The translations under genes were made by a program, and so were the position numbers. This document shows, piece by piece, positions 6,994-16,594 of a DNA stretch of 64,000 nucleotides (within the stretch, counting starts at the first letter, position 1; each line of letters starts with the position of its first letter). Origin of the DNA: Porticoccus litoralis (GTDB lineage Bacteria > Pseudomonadota > Gammaproteobacteria > Pseudomonadales > Porticoccaceae); assembly GCF_030676955.1 (NCBI RefSeq), contig NZ_JAUUUU010000007.1:62001-126000 (forward strand). The letters run 5' to 3'. Below the pieces are notes generated by a model. It was given only the letters and a program-made list of their open reading frames with translations. It had not been told where the DNA came from and did no database searches.

Positions 6994-7818
6994 ATGAAAA
7001 AATTGGCGGGTAAAGTCGCGCTGGTCACCGGCGCGGGTCGAGGAATAGGTCGAGAGATCGCTCTGAAGCTGGCCGCCGAGGGCTGTAATCTGGTGGTGAA
7101 TGATCTGGACAGTGAGCTGCTGGCTCAATTAACCGCGGATGCAGAAGCTTTGGGAAGTCAGGTGGTTACTGTGATAGGGAGTGTCACCGAACCGGATTTT
7201 GGCACCCGGTTCGTCAAACAGGCCGTGGATGCTTTTGATGGTCTGGATATCGTCATCAATAACGCCGGTTACACCTGGGATAACGTGATCCAGAAAATGG
7301 ACGACGAGCAGTGGTACGCCATGATCGATGTTCACATGACTGCCCCTTACCGTATCCTCAAAGCCGCTCAGTCCTATATCAAGTCCTACCATGCGCTTGA
7401 ATCAGAGGCCGGGCGCGAGGTATTCCGCAAGGTGGTCAACATTTCTTCGGTGTCGGGATTGGGCGGTAATGCCGGGCAACTGGCCTACTCGGCGGCCAAG
7501 GCTGGAGTGGTTGGCATGACTAAAACCCTCTGTAAGGAATGGGGCCGCTTCAAGGTGAATGTTAATACCGTGGCTTTCGGCTTTATTCAGACACGTCTCA
7601 CAGGCGCTGCCAGTGATGAGCCAACCATCAATATTGAGGGCAAGGACATTCGGGTCGGGGTCAGTGACCAGATCCGCGACCTGATGACAGATCTGATTCC
7701 TCTGGGCCGCCCCGGAACACCCAAAGAAGCCGCCGATGCCGTATTTCTTTTTTGCCTGCCGGAATCCAACTACATCAGTGGGCAGACGATCGTTGTTGGT
7801 GGCGGGCTTGAGCTGTAG
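6994..7818 (+). CDS. Short-chain dehydrogenase/reductase (FabG-like)
   Basis: A 274-residue classical SDR using NAD(P)H. The Rossmann motif TGAGRGIG is at 12-19, NNAG near 91-94, and the catalytic Ser lies in NISSVSG followed by YSAAK. A longer loop than in FabG (SYHALESEAGREVFRKV) precedes the catalytic serine, and an insertion near TINIEGKDIRVG lies in the substrate-binding region. Similar proteins are annotated as 3-oxoacyl-ACP reductase or 3-hydroxyacyl-CoA dehydrogenase; the substrate is not determined by sequence. It converges with the AraC gene, with only 3 bp between stop codons. Confidence 0.9.
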   Translation: MKKLAGKVALVTGAGRGIGREIALKLAAEGCNLVVNDLDSELLAQLTADAEALGSQVVTVIGSVTEPDFGTRFVKQAVDAFDGLDIVINNAGYTWDNVIQKMDDEQWYAMIDVHMTAPYRILKAAQSYIKSYHALESEAGREVFRKVVNISSVSGLGGNAGQLAYSAAKAGVVGMTKTLCKEWGRFKVNVNTVAFGFIQTRLTGAASDEPTINIEGKDIRVGVSDQIRDLMTDLIPLGRPGTPKEAADAVFLFCLPESNYISGQTIVVGGGLEL

Positions 7819-7821
7819 TTA

Positions 7822-8754
7822 TCAGCCCCGGTGGTATTTGCAATAATTTCTTGGGGATAACCCCGTCCACTGCTTAAAGGCCCGGGTAAATGAGCGCGGT
7901 TCTTCAAAGCCGACAATATCCGATACTTCATCCACAGAGAGGTTGTCATTGACCAGCTTGTCGATGGCCACCTCGCGCCGAATATTGTCCTTGATTTTCT
8001 GGTAGCTGGTGCCTTCCCGCTGTAAGCGGCGATAAAGGGTCAGCGGCAGTACGCCCATCTGTTGTGCCAGTTCTTCCGTTTTGGGAAAAACAAGACGTGA
8101 GTGATTAAAGCGTAACAGCATCCGTTCAATCTGGGCTTCCAGGCTGTTGTCTTCGCCGGGGATGGTCATGATGTCGGCAGGATTGTTGGCCAGAAACGTT
8201 TCCAGTTCGCGGTTGGTTCTTACCAGGGGTTTGTCCAGGTACTGCTGGTCAAACAGCAAACCATTGCCGGGTTGGTTAAACAGTACGTTGCCGGGAAACA
8301 TGATGCGCAGTTCGTTGCGGTGTTCCGGTGCTGCATGGATAAAGCGGGTTTCCCGAAGCCGGATCGCCTCACCGATATACCAGCTCGGGAAGCGGTGCCA
8401 GATAACCAGCAGAAACTCGGTGAGAAAATGGTCGCTGTCCAGCGTCGGCTGCCTCAGGGCAATATTCAGGCAGACACTGGTGTCTGTGTAATCCAGCTGC
8501 ATGTGGATTTCATCAGTGATCAGGTTGTAGAACTCCACCACCTTTTCCAGCATTTCACCCAGGGTTTTGCAGTGCCTGACCAGGTCGCAGACCATGGCAA
8601 AAACACCGTATTTACAGGGGCGGGCAGTGAAGCCCATGAACTCGTCGTTAAGTTGCTGCTGCACCAAGCGGAACAGACGGGCGACCTGGTCGGTGTGTAC
8701 GCGATCTGTGGAGCCTTCAACGATGGCCGGGTTAATGCCGGCTCTGGCCAGCAA
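7822..8754 (-). CDS. AraC-family transcriptional regulator
   Basis: An AraC/XylS regulator with the long N-terminal Arabinose_bd-type sensory domain (about residues 1-200) and a C-terminal double HTH, seen as LSVDEVSDIVGFEEPRSFTRAFKQW plus SPRNYCKYHRG. The only ordinary start in the frame is TTG at 8754 (310 residues), but the frame stays open to a stop at 8842-8844. The extra 25-30 codons (including SHHHVASSLLG) look like the normal N-terminus of this family. A near-cognate ATC at 8829 or ATT at 8820 could be used, or a base change removed the ATG. The regulated genes cannot be named; the SDR is the nearest candidate. Confidence 0.85.
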   Translation of the reverse strand: MLARAGINPAIVEGSTDRVHTDQVARLFRLVQQQLNDEFMGFTARPCKYGVFAMVCDLVRHCKTLGEMLEKVVEFYNLITDEIHMQLDYTDTSVCLNIALRQPTLDSDHFLTEFLLVIWHRFPSWYIGEAIRLRETRFIHAAPEHRNELRIMFPGNVLFNQPGNGLLFDQQYLDKPLVRTNRELETFLANNPADIMTIPGEDNSLEAQIERMLLRFNHSRLVFPKTEELAQQMGVLPLTLYRRLQREGTSYQKIKDNIRREVAIDKLVNDNLSVDEVSDIVGFEEPRSFTRAFKQWTGLSPRNYCKYHRG

Positions 8755-8829
8755 TACGTGGTGGTCTTGTTGCTTGCGCTGGATGCCGAGCAGACTGGAT
8801 GCAACATGATGGTGTGAAATGGTAGCGAT

Positions 8830-9139
8830 GACGAGTCTCTGCTATGTATGGTGAGTTTGGGGTATAGGGTAGCAAAAATATCTGTTTTTATTCAGAAATA
8901 ATGAAATATTTTGTGAGTTTTGCCGAATTATTTTGCCCTTGTTTCAACCTGTATGCTCCGTCATAGTGCACTCCCACCTTAATAGCGCTCGGCTAAAAAG
9001 CGCATTTTGGTGGCAGTCAGAGCCCATTTGTGGTGCCTGGCGGGAAATTCAGCTATACCCAACTATATCGAAAAAAGCAGCCACCCTTATTAAGGTAGAT
9101 AAGGTAGCGCTGGGTTGAGTTTACTTGAGGCAGCTTTCC
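8830..9139. other. Region upstream of the mutase gene
   Basis: About 300 bases between the AraC regulator and the mutase, with divergent promoters expected. It has AT-rich runs around 8872-8935. I looked for a cobalamin riboswitch, since the downstream enzyme uses B12, and saw no B12-box-like element. No gene is supported. Confidence 0.4.
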
Positions 9140-11281
9140 ATGACCGATCATTCAAAACCATCTTTAAGCGACTGGGCCAATCTGGCCAGTAAAGAAACCA
9201 AAGGCAAGTCGCCGGAAGATATGGTGTGGCAGACCCCAGAGGGCATTGCCGTCAAGCCAATCTACACAGCGGAAGACGTCGCTGATCTGGATTACCAGGA
9301 CAATCTCCCTGGTTTTGCCCCCTTCAAGCGAGGACCCAAGGCAACCATGTATGCAGGGCGTCCCTGGACGGTGCGCCAGTACGCCGGTTTTTCCACAGCG
9401 GAAGCTTCCAATGCCTTTTATCGTCGCAACCTGGCGGCTGGACAACAGGGGCTGTCTGTTGCCTTTGACCTGGCGACCCACCGTGGTTACGACTCTGACC
9501 ATGAGCGCGTAGTCGGCGATGTCGGTAAAGCCGGTGTGGCTATTGATTCCGTCGAAGATATGAAAATCCTTTTTGACGGCATACCCCTCGACAAGGTATC
9601 CGTTTCCATGACCATGAACGGCGCGGTGCTGCCGGTGATGGCCAATTACATTGTTGCTGCGGAAGAACAAGGGGTTACCCCGGACAAATTGGCGGGCACC
9701 CTGCAGAATGACATTCTCAAGGAATTCATGGTCCGCAATACCTATATTTATCCGCCTGCGCCCTCCATGCGCATTGTTGCCGACATCATCGGCTACACCG
9801 CGGAAAATATGCCCAAGTTCAACTCCATTTCCATTTCCGGTTACCACATGCAGGAAGCCGGTGCGACTAATGTTCAGGAATTGGCTTACACCATTGCCGA
9901 CGGCATTGAATACGTTCGTACCGCCATTGCCAGCGGTCTGGATGTCGATAAATTTGCACCGCGACTGTCGTTCTTCTTTGCCATTGGCATGAACTTCTTT
10001 ATGGAGATCGCCAAATTGCGTGCGGCTCGTATCCTGTGGTCGACTCTTATGGAAGAGAAGTTTGCGCCCAAGGATCAGCGCTCACTGATGCTGCGTACCC
10101 ACTGCCAGACCTCCGGTGTCAGCCTGACCAGTAAAGACCCCTACAACAACGTCATGCGTACCACCATTGAGGCGATGTCTGCGGTGCTGGGTGGTACCCA
10201 GTCACTGCACACCAATGCCCTGGATGAGGCGCTGGCTCTGCCCACCGACTTCTCTGCCAGGATCGCCCGTAACACCCAGTTGGTGATTCAGGAAGAAACC
10301 GGTATTACCAACGTGGTGGACCCGCTGGCCGGTTCCTACTATGTGGAAAGCCTGACTGATCAGCTGGTCAAGGAAGCCCGTAAACTCATTGATGAAGTTG
10401 AGGAAATGGGCGGTATGACCAAAGCCGTTGAGTCTGGTATGCCGAAACTGCGTATCGAACAGGCGGCGGCATTGCGCCAGGCCCGTATCGACCGCGGTGA
10501 AGAAGTTATTGTTGGCGTCAACAAATACCAGCTGGCGGAAGAGCCCCCCGTAGATATTCTCGATATCGATAACACGGCAGTTCGCGAATCCCAGGTGGCA
10601 CGGCTGGAAAAAATCCGTGCCCAGCGTGATAGCGCAGCTTGCGATAAAGCACTGGATGCACTGACAGCAGCCGCAGAATCCGGAGAGGGTAACCTGCTGG
10701 CACTAGCTGTGGACGCTGCACGCGCCCGCGCAACCGTAGGTGAAATTTCCATGGCGCTGGAAAAAATCTGGGGTCGTCATCAAGCAGAAACACGCACCAT
10801 CAGCGGTGTTTACGGTTCTGCTTACGAAGGCGATGAAGATTTTGCGGCCATTCAGGCCAGCGTCGCAGAGTTTGCCAGCGAAGCGGGTCGTCGTCCGCGC
10901 ATGCTGGTGGCAAAGATGGGCCAGGATGGCCATGACCGCGGTGCAAAAGTCATTGCCACAGCCTTTGCCGATATCGGTTTTGATGTGGATATCAGCCCCA
11001 TGTTCCAGACGCCGGAAGAAGCCGCCCGCATGGCGGTGGAGAACGATGTTCACGTGGTTGGTGTGTCTTCTCAGGCTGCCGGACACAAGACGCTTGTGCC
11101 TCAACTGATCGCCGCGCTCAAAGAGCAGGGTGCCAGTGAGATCAAGGTGGTGTGTGGTGGCGTGATTCCACCGCAGGACTATCAGGCGCTGTATGACGCT
11201 GGAGTGGCGGCTGTTTATGGGCCCGGCACCAATATTCCCAAGGCGGCTGCGGAAGTCATAGACCTGCTTAGCCAGCACTAA
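9140..11281 (+). CDS. scpA: Methylmalonyl-CoA mutase, single-chain
   Basis: An adenosylcobalamin-dependent enzyme interconverting (R)-methylmalonyl-CoA and succinyl-CoA. The 713-residue protein has the full TIM-barrel substrate domain, with the family stretches MYAGRPWTVRQYAGFSTAEA and SFFFAIGMNFFMEIAKLRAAR. A C-terminal cobalamin domain follows with the DxHxxG motif at 596-601; His598 is the predicted lower cobalt ligand. The length equals homodimeric forms such as E. coli Sbm/ScpA (714), not the alpha/beta split type. The ATG at 9140 has GAGG upstream; a TTG at 9125 is less likely. It heads the propionate module with pccB, pccA, meaB and the epimerase. Confidence 0.96.
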   Translation: MTDHSKPSLSDWANLASKETKGKSPEDMVWQTPEGIAVKPIYTAEDVADLDYQDNLPGFAPFKRGPKATMYAGRPWTVRQYAGFSTAEASNAFYRRNLAAGQQGLSVAFDLATHRGYDSDHERVVGDVGKAGVAIDSVEDMKILFDGIPLDKVSVSMTMNGAVLPVMANYIVAAEEQGVTPDKLAGTLQNDILKEFMVRNTYIYPPAPSMRIVADIIGYTAENMPKFNSISISGYHMQEAGATNVQELAYTIADGIEYVRTAIASGLDVDKFAPRLSFFFAIGMNFFMEIAKLRAARILWSTLMEEKFAPKDQRSLMLRTHCQTSGVSLTSKDPYNNVMRTTIEAMSAVLGGTQSLHTNALDEALALPTDFSARIARNTQLVIQEETGITNVVDPLAGSYYVESLTDQLVKEARKLIDEVEEMGGMTKAVESGMPKLRIEQAAALRQARIDRGEEVIVGVNKYQLAEEPPVDILDIDNTAVRESQVARLEKIRAQRDSAACDKALDALTAAAESGEGNLLALAVDAARARATVGEISMALEKIWGRHQAETRTISGVYGSAYEGDEDFAAIQASVAEFASEAGRRPRMLVAKMGQDGHDRGAKVIATAFADIGFDVDISPMFQTPEEAARMAVENDVHVVGVSSQAAGHKTLVPQLIAALKEQGASEIKVVCGGVIPPQDYQALYDAGVAAVYGPGTNIPKAAAEVIDLLSQH

Positions 11282-11291
11282 TTCTATTTGC

Positions 11292-11326
11292 CAGGCAACA
11301 CTATCCGATCCGGGCGGTGTTGCCTG
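11292..11326 (+). other. Hairpin between mutase and pccB
   Basis: CAGGCAACAC and GTGTTGCCTG form a perfect 10-bp stem with a 15-base loop, 11 bases past the mutase stop. There is no T-run after it, so it is more likely an mRNA processing or stabilising element in the intercistronic gap than a full terminator. Confidence 0.55.
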
Positions 11327-11394
11327 AAACAACGAAAAAAGATTCAGACACGGCCAGTCCATCCACACTGGCGGTTTAGAAACAGGAGAGCACC

Positions 11395-12927
11395 ATGCAC
11401 GAAATTATCGAGCAACTGGATGAAAAGCGTGAAAAGGCCCGCATGGGTGGTGGCCAGAAGCGTATTGACGCCCAGCACGCCAAGGGCAAGCTGACAGCGC
11501 GCGAGCGTATTGATTTGTTACTGGACCCCGGTTCTTTTGAAGAGTGGGACATGTTTGTCGAACACCGTTGCACCGACTTCGGCATGGAAAAAGAGCACAC
11601 TCCGGGTGATGGTGTTGTGATCGGTTACGGCACCATCAACGGTCGTCTGGTGTTTGTCTTCAGCCAGGACTTTACCGTGTTCGGTGGCTCGCTGTCTGAA
11701 ACCCACGCGGAAAAAATCTGCAAGCTGATGGATCAGGCCATGAAGGTCGGTGCGCCCGTTATCGGACTGAATGACTCCGGGGGTGCACGTATTCAGGAAG
11801 GTGTCGCCTCCCTGGGCGGTTATGCGGATGTGTTCCAGCGCAATGTAATGGCTTCCGGCGTGGTGCCACAAATTTCCATGATCATGGGTCCCTGTGCCGG
11901 TGGTGCCGTGTATTCGCCCGCGATCACCGACTTCATCTTTATGGTAAAAGACAGCTCCTACATGTTTGTTACCGGCCCGGAAGTGGTGAAGACCGTGACC
12001 CATGAAACGGTTACTGCCGAGCAGCTAGGTGGTGCGGTGACCCACTCCAGCAAATCTGGTGTGGCGGACCTGGCCTTTGAAAACGATGTGGAGGCGCTGG
12101 TAAAGCTGCGCCGTTTCATCAGTTTCCTTCCTGCCAACAACAAGGAAAAGCCACCTGTCTGGCCTACCGAAGATCCGGCGGATCGGGCTGAGATGTCTCT
12201 GGACACGCTGATCCCCGATGACCCGAACAAGCCCTACGACATGAAGGAATTAATCGTGAAGGTCGCGGACGAGGGCGATTTCTTCGAACTGCAACCGGAC
12301 TACGCCGCCAACCTGGTGATTGGTTTTATCCGTGTTGAAGGCTCTACCGTTGGTGTTGTCGCCAACCAGCCGATGGTGATGGCGGGCTGTCTTGATATCG
12401 ATGCTTCCAAGAAAGGTGCTCGCTTCATCCGTTTCTGTGATGCCTTCAATATTCCCGTGCTGACCTTTGTGGATGTACCCGGCTTTATGCCAGGCACCAG
12501 TCAGGAATACGGTGGCATCATCAAACACGGCGCCAAACTGCTCTACGCCTATGCGGAATGTACTGTGCCGAAAGTCACGGTCATTACCCGCAAGGCCTAT
12601 GGCGGTGCCTATGACGTGATGTCTTCCAAGCACCTGCGCGGCGATGTGAATTTCGCCTGGCCAACGGCGGAGATCGCGGTGATGGGGCCGAAGGGCGCGG
12701 TAGAAATTATTTTCCGCAAGGATATTGGCGATCCCGAGAAAATTGCCGCCCGCGAACTGGAATATCGTGAAAAGTTTGCCAACCCCTTTATCGCAGGCAA
12801 ACGCGGCTTTATCGACGATGTCATCATGCCGCACCACACGCGCAAGCGGGTGGCGCGTTCACTGTCGATGCTGCGTGAAAAGAAACTCGAAAATCCCTGG
12901 CGCAAGCACGGCAACATTCCCCTGTAA
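11395..12927 (+). CDS. pccB: Propionyl-CoA carboxylase beta subunit
   Basis: The carboxyltransferase subunit (510 residues) moves CO2 from carboxybiotin to propionyl-CoA, giving (S)-methylmalonyl-CoA. The N-terminal half has the GGARIQEGVASLGGY acyl-CoA site and the C-terminal half has PGFMPGTSQEYGGI for biotin binding. The Asp in GGAYDVM is at a position linked to propionyl-CoA preference in studied enzymes. An AGGAG ribosome-binding site precedes the ATG. It is followed 62 bp later by pccA, so the two subunits are made together. Confidence 0.96.
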   Translation: MHEIIEQLDEKREKARMGGGQKRIDAQHAKGKLTARERIDLLLDPGSFEEWDMFVEHRCTDFGMEKEHTPGDGVVIGYGTINGRLVFVFSQDFTVFGGSLSETHAEKICKLMDQAMKVGAPVIGLNDSGGARIQEGVASLGGYADVFQRNVMASGVVPQISMIMGPCAGGAVYSPAITDFIFMVKDSSYMFVTGPEVVKTVTHETVTAEQLGGAVTHSSKSGVADLAFENDVEALVKLRRFISFLPANNKEKPPVWPTEDPADRAEMSLDTLIPDDPNKPYDMKELIVKVADEGDFFELQPDYAANLVIGFIRVEGSTVGVVANQPMVMAGCLDIDASKKGARFIRFCDAFNIPVLTFVDVPGFMPGTSQEYGGIIKHGAKLLYAYAECTVPKVTVITRKAYGGAYDVMSSKHLRGDVNFAWPTAEIAVMGPKGAVEIIFRKDIGDPEKIAARELEYREKFANPFIAGKRGFIDDVIMPHHTRKRVARSLSMLREKKLENPWRKHGNIPL

Positions 12928-12989
12928 CAGGCGGATGTTGAATTGACTGCACACATTGGATAACAGAATTTCAAGAAGAAGATCAGATT

Positions 12990-14978
12990 ATGTTTAAGAA
13001 GATTCTTGTAGCAAACCGGGGCGAGATCGCCTGTCGAGTATTCCGTACCGCCAAGGCCATGGGTATTGGCACGGTGGCTGTCTTTTCCGATGCCGACCGT
13101 GATGCCTTGCACGTCACCATGGCGGATGAAGCCGTTCACATCGGGCCCTCTGCTTCGGCAGAGAGTTATCTGGTGATCGACAAGATTATCGATGCCTGCA
13201 AGCAGACTGGTGCTGATGCCGTGCACCCAGGCTATGGTTTCCTGTCAGAAAACAAAACCTTCTGTGAAGCCCTGGACGCGGCCGGTATCGCGTTCATTGG
13301 CCCCGGTGTTGTGGCGATCGAATCCATGGGTGACAAGATCACCTCCAAACTGATCGCTGAAAAAGCGGGTGTGAATACCATTCCCGGTTATACCGACGTG
13401 GTCAAAGATGCCGAGCACGCCGTGGAAATTTCTAACGGCATTGGCTACCCGGTGATGCTGAAAGCCTCTGCCGGCGGTGGTGGTAAAGGTATGCGGGTCG
13501 CCTGGAACGAAGAGGAATGTCGCGACGGTTTCGAGCGCGCCACCAATGAAGCCCGTTCCAGCTTTGGTGATGACCGCGTGTTCATTGAGAAATTTATCCA
13601 GGAGCCGCGCCACATTGAAATTCAGGTGATGGCGGATAGCCATGGCAACGCCATTTACCTGGGTGAGCGTGAATGTTCCATTCAGCGCCGTCACCAGAAA
13701 GTGATTGAAGAGGCACCATCGCCCTTCCTGACCCCGGAAGTGCGCAAGGCCATGGGCGAGCAGGCGATTGCCCTGGCCAAGGCTGTGGACTACAAATCGG
13801 CGGGCACAGTGGAATTCATTGCCGACGCCAACATGAATTTCTACTTCCTGGAAATGAATACCCGCCTACAGGTGGAGCATCCGGTCACTGAATTGGTGAC
13901 TGGCCAGGATCTGGTGGAGTTGATGATTCGTGTTGCCGCTGGGGAAAAGCTGCCGCTGACTCAGGACGAAGTCAAACTCAATGGCTGGGCCATTGAGACC
14001 CGCGTTTATGCCGAAGATCCCTTCCGCAACTTCATGCCATCCATTGGTCGTCTGGTGCGTTACAGCCCGCCCACTGGTGAGGGAGTTCGTGTGGATACCG
14101 GTGTTTACGAAGGTGGCGAAGTGTCCATGTTCTACGATCCCATGATCGCCAAGCTGATCACCTACGGTAAAGACCGTGAAGAAGCCACTGGGCGTATGGT
14201 GGATGCCCTGGATGCCTATTACATACGCGGCGTCAGCCACAACATTAGTTTCCTGAATGCGTTGATGATGCATCCGCGCTTTGTCGCCGGAAAGCTGACG
14301 ACTAATTTTATTGCCGAGGAGTATCCGGACGGTTTCAGTCCCGACCTGGTGCCCCAGGATGATCCCGCTATTTGCGTGATCGCCGCTGCCGTGATTAACA
14401 AGAAATTCCGTGATCGTTGCGCCAATATTTCCGGCCAGCTGCCCAGCCATGAATACCGTCCTTCCAATGACTGGATCGTGATGACTGATAACGGCGAGGC
14501 CAATTTCAGCGTATCCGTCGATACTACGGTTACTCCTGTGATCGCCCGGACGGAGGGTAAGGAATATCTGGTGGATACCGACTGGAAACTCGGAGAACCG
14601 CTGTTTAAGGCCACTATTAACGGCAAGCCGGTCTGTATCCAGGTAGATCGAGATGGCTGGTTGTTCAAGATGTTCCATCGCGGTGCTGAAAAAGAAGTCT
14701 ACGTGGTCACACCACAGACGGCTGAACTGAGCCAGCACATGCCAATCAAAGAGCCACCGGACCTGTCCAAGTTCCTGATTTCGCCGATGCCTGGCCTGCT
14801 GGTGAAACTGAATGTCAAAGTGGGTGACGAAGTTAAGGCCGGTGAAGAGCTGGCTGTGATCGAAGCCATGAAGATGGAGAACAGTCTGCGCGCCATTTCT
14901 GATGGTGTGGTCAAAGCCGTGACTGCCGAAGCGGGTGATAGCCTGATGGTGGATCAACCCATCGTCGAATTTGAATAG
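12990..14978 (+). CDS. pccA: Propionyl-CoA carboxylase alpha subunit (biotin-containing)
   Basis: A 662-residue biotin-dependent subunit. It comprises a biotin carboxylase N domain (MFKKILVANRGEIACRV), an ATP-grasp domain (KASAGGGGKGMR near 160, EMNTRLQVEHPVTE near 290), a biotin carboxylase C domain, a BT linker domain and a C-terminal biotinyl domain. The biotinylated lysine is Lys628 in EAMKMEN, 34 residues from the end as usual. It carboxylates biotin with ATP and bicarbonate and hands it to PccB. It is in one transcription unit with pccB and probably meaB. Confidence 0.96.
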   Translation: MFKKILVANRGEIACRVFRTAKAMGIGTVAVFSDADRDALHVTMADEAVHIGPSASAESYLVIDKIIDACKQTGADAVHPGYGFLSENKTFCEALDAAGIAFIGPGVVAIESMGDKITSKLIAEKAGVNTIPGYTDVVKDAEHAVEISNGIGYPVMLKASAGGGGKGMRVAWNEEECRDGFERATNEARSSFGDDRVFIEKFIQEPRHIEIQVMADSHGNAIYLGERECSIQRRHQKVIEEAPSPFLTPEVRKAMGEQAIALAKAVDYKSAGTVEFIADANMNFYFLEMNTRLQVEHPVTELVTGQDLVELMIRVAAGEKLPLTQDEVKLNGWAIETRVYAEDPFRNFMPSIGRLVRYSPPTGEGVRVDTGVYEGGEVSMFYDPMIAKLITYGKDREEATGRMVDALDAYYIRGVSHNISFLNALMMHPRFVAGKLTTNFIAEEYPDGFSPDLVPQDDPAICVIAAAVINKKFRDRCANISGQLPSHEYRPSNDWIVMTDNGEANFSVSVDTTVTPVIARTEGKEYLVDTDWKLGEPLFKATINGKPVCIQVDRDGWLFKMFHRGAEKEVYVVTPQTAELSQHMPIKEPPDLSKFLISPMPGLLVKLNVKVGDEVKAGEELAVIEAMKMENSLRAISDGVVKAVTAEAGDSLMVDQPIVEFE

Positions 14979-14998
14979 ACTGGAGTGTTTCTGAGGTT

Positions 14999-15034
14999 GG
15001 CAGTGGTTTCTCGACAGTTACAATGGCCACTGCC
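14999..15034 (+). other. Hairpin between pccA and meaB
   Basis: GGCAGTGG and CCACTGCC form a perfect 8-bp stem with a 20-base loop, 20 bases after the pccA stop. No T-run follows. Like the hairpin after the mutase gene, it may tune the relative amounts of the cistrons. Confidence 0.45.
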
Positions 15035-15059
15035 ATAACCGGAATGTCGGAGACACCGT

Positions 15060-16037
15060 TTGCAGATGACCCCGGAAGTACTCGCTGAAAAAATTCGGCA
15101 AGGTGATCGTCGAGCTCTGGCCAAGGGTATTACCCTGGTGGAATCGACCCGAGCTGATCACCGGGAGCAGGCTGCCAGCCTGCTGGAACTGTTGATGCCC
15201 TATACCGGCAACTCCATCCGGTTGGGTATCTCCGGTGTTCCCGGCGTGGGCAAATCCACCTTTATCGAATCCTTTGGGAATTATGTTATCGAGCAGGGGC
15301 ACCGGGTTGCCGTGCTGGCGGTCGATCCTACGTCCGCTCTCAGTGGCGGCTCCATTTTGGGTGACAAGACCCGCATGGAAACCCTGTCACGCAATGTAGA
15401 TGCCTTTATTCGGCCCTCACCCGCAGGGGAGACATTGGGCGGCGTTACTCGCCGCACCCGTGAAACCTTGCTGTTATGCGAAGCGGCCGGCTTTGATGTG
15501 ATCATTGTGGAAACCGTGGGTGTAGGGCAGTCAGAGACTGCCGTGGCTCAGATGACCGATATGTTCCTGTTACTGCTGTTGCCAGGAGGTGGCGATGAGT
15601 TGCAGGGTATCAAACGCGGCATCATGGAGCTTGCCGACCTGATTCTGGTCAACAAGGCCGACGGCGATCAACAGGCTGCGGCCAATCGCACCGTGGCGGA
15701 TTACCGTATGGCTGTGCACTTTTTGCATCCTCGCAGCAGGCATTGGCAGGTACAGGTGCAACCGCTCTCCGCCCTCAAGGGGCAGGGCGTCAACGAAGTC
15801 TGGGAAACCGTGGAAAGTTACCGGAAGGCGTTGAGCGAAGCCGATGAGATCGATGCCCGCCGCGCGGCACAGGCAAGGGCCTGGATGTGGAGTGAAACTG
15901 CGGACAGCCTGCTCACGGAGTTAAAGGAAAGCGATTCGGTGAAGGCGCTGGTCCACACGCTGGAGCAGGACGTGACAAATGGAAAACTGCCGGCCACGGT
16001 TGCCGCGAAAAAATTAATTGATGCGTTTCGTCACTGA
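15060..16037 (+). CDS. meaB: Methylmalonyl-CoA mutase chaperone GTPase MeaB/ArgK
   Basis: A G3E-type GTPase that protects the mutase and gates delivery of adenosylcobalamin to it. The P-loop GVPGVGKST is at residues 59-67, an ETVGVGQSE switch region follows, and LVNKADGD gives guanine specificity. The C-terminal helices (after residue 270) form the usual dimerisation arm. The 325-residue length fits. The TTG at 15060 is preferred as start because GGAG at 15049-15052 is 7 bases upstream; an ATG at 15066 would be 13 bases away. Confidence 0.94.
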   Translation: MQMTPEVLAEKIRQGDRRALAKGITLVESTRADHREQAASLLELLMPYTGNSIRLGISGVPGVGKSTFIESFGNYVIEQGHRVAVLAVDPTSALSGGSILGDKTRMETLSRNVDAFIRPSPAGETLGGVTRRTRETLLLCEAAGFDVIIVETVGVGQSETAVAQMTDMFLLLLLPGGGDELQGIKRGIMELADLILVNKADGDQQAAANRTVADYRMAVHFLHPRSRHWQVQVQPLSALKGQGVNEVWETVESYRKALSEADEIDARRAAQARAWMWSETADSLLTELKESDSVKALVHTLEQDVTNGKLPATVAAKKLIDAFRH

Positions 16038-16072
16038 GACGGACGCTGGGTAATAAGCAGGAGAATGAGTCG

Positions 16073-16477
16073 ATGATTGGAAAGCTGAATCACGTTGCCA
16101 TTGTGGTACCCGACCTGGATAAGGCGGTTGCCACTTATCGGGATGCCCTGGGCGCCAAAGTATCGGACGCCACGGATTTGCCCGAACACGGTGTCAGGGT
16201 TGTGTTTGTGGAGCTGCCCAATACCAAGGTTGAACTGTTGCTGCCCATCGGCGAAAACTCACCAGTGGCTAAATTCCTGGAAAAGAATGCGGATGGTGGC
16301 ATGCACCATATCTGCTATGAAGTGGATGATATTCTCGCTGCCAGGGATAAATTGGTTGCCAGCGGTGCCCGTGTGTTGGGCAATGGTGAGCCAAAGATCG
16401 GCGCCCATGGAAAACCCGTGCTGTTCCTGCACCCCAAGGATTTTTGTGGGACATTGGTGGAAATCGAGCAGGTTTAA
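16073..16477 (+). CDS. mce: Methylmalonyl-CoA epimerase
   Basis: A 134-residue VOC-fold enzyme that racemises (S)- to (R)-methylmalonyl-CoA, linking PccAB to the mutase. Metal ligands are visible as the His of LNHVAIVV, the His pair of MHHICYEV and the Glu of GTLVEIEQ. The motif LPEHGVRVVFVELPNTKVELL is characteristic of the epimerase rather than of general VOC proteins. It is the last gene of the propionate module, 35 bp after meaB. Confidence 0.94.
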   Translation: MIGKLNHVAIVVPDLDKAVATYRDALGAKVSDATDLPEHGVRVVFVELPNTKVELLLPIGENSPVAKFLEKNADGGMHHICYEVDDILAARDKLVASGARVLGNGEPKIGAHGKPVLFLHPKDFCGTLVEIEQV

Positions 16478-16594
16478 CAAGAGTGATCAAGCCTTGCCAG
16501 AGAGATTGAACCGTTTTGTAGTTACCCTCCCTTTTTTGTCTGGTGATGACTGATATAGTCGGCCCCGAAAACATTTTTCAGTAGGCTGTTTGTT

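Noticed and set aside
8830..9139. Cobalamin riboswitch before the mutase
   Set aside because: No B12-box sequence or long structured leader could be recognised.
13866..14957. Long antisense frame (363 codons) opposite pccA
   Set aside because: It is a shadow of a GC-rich coding region; composition and residues (many His, Gly) are typical of the antisense frame, and pccA is unambiguous.
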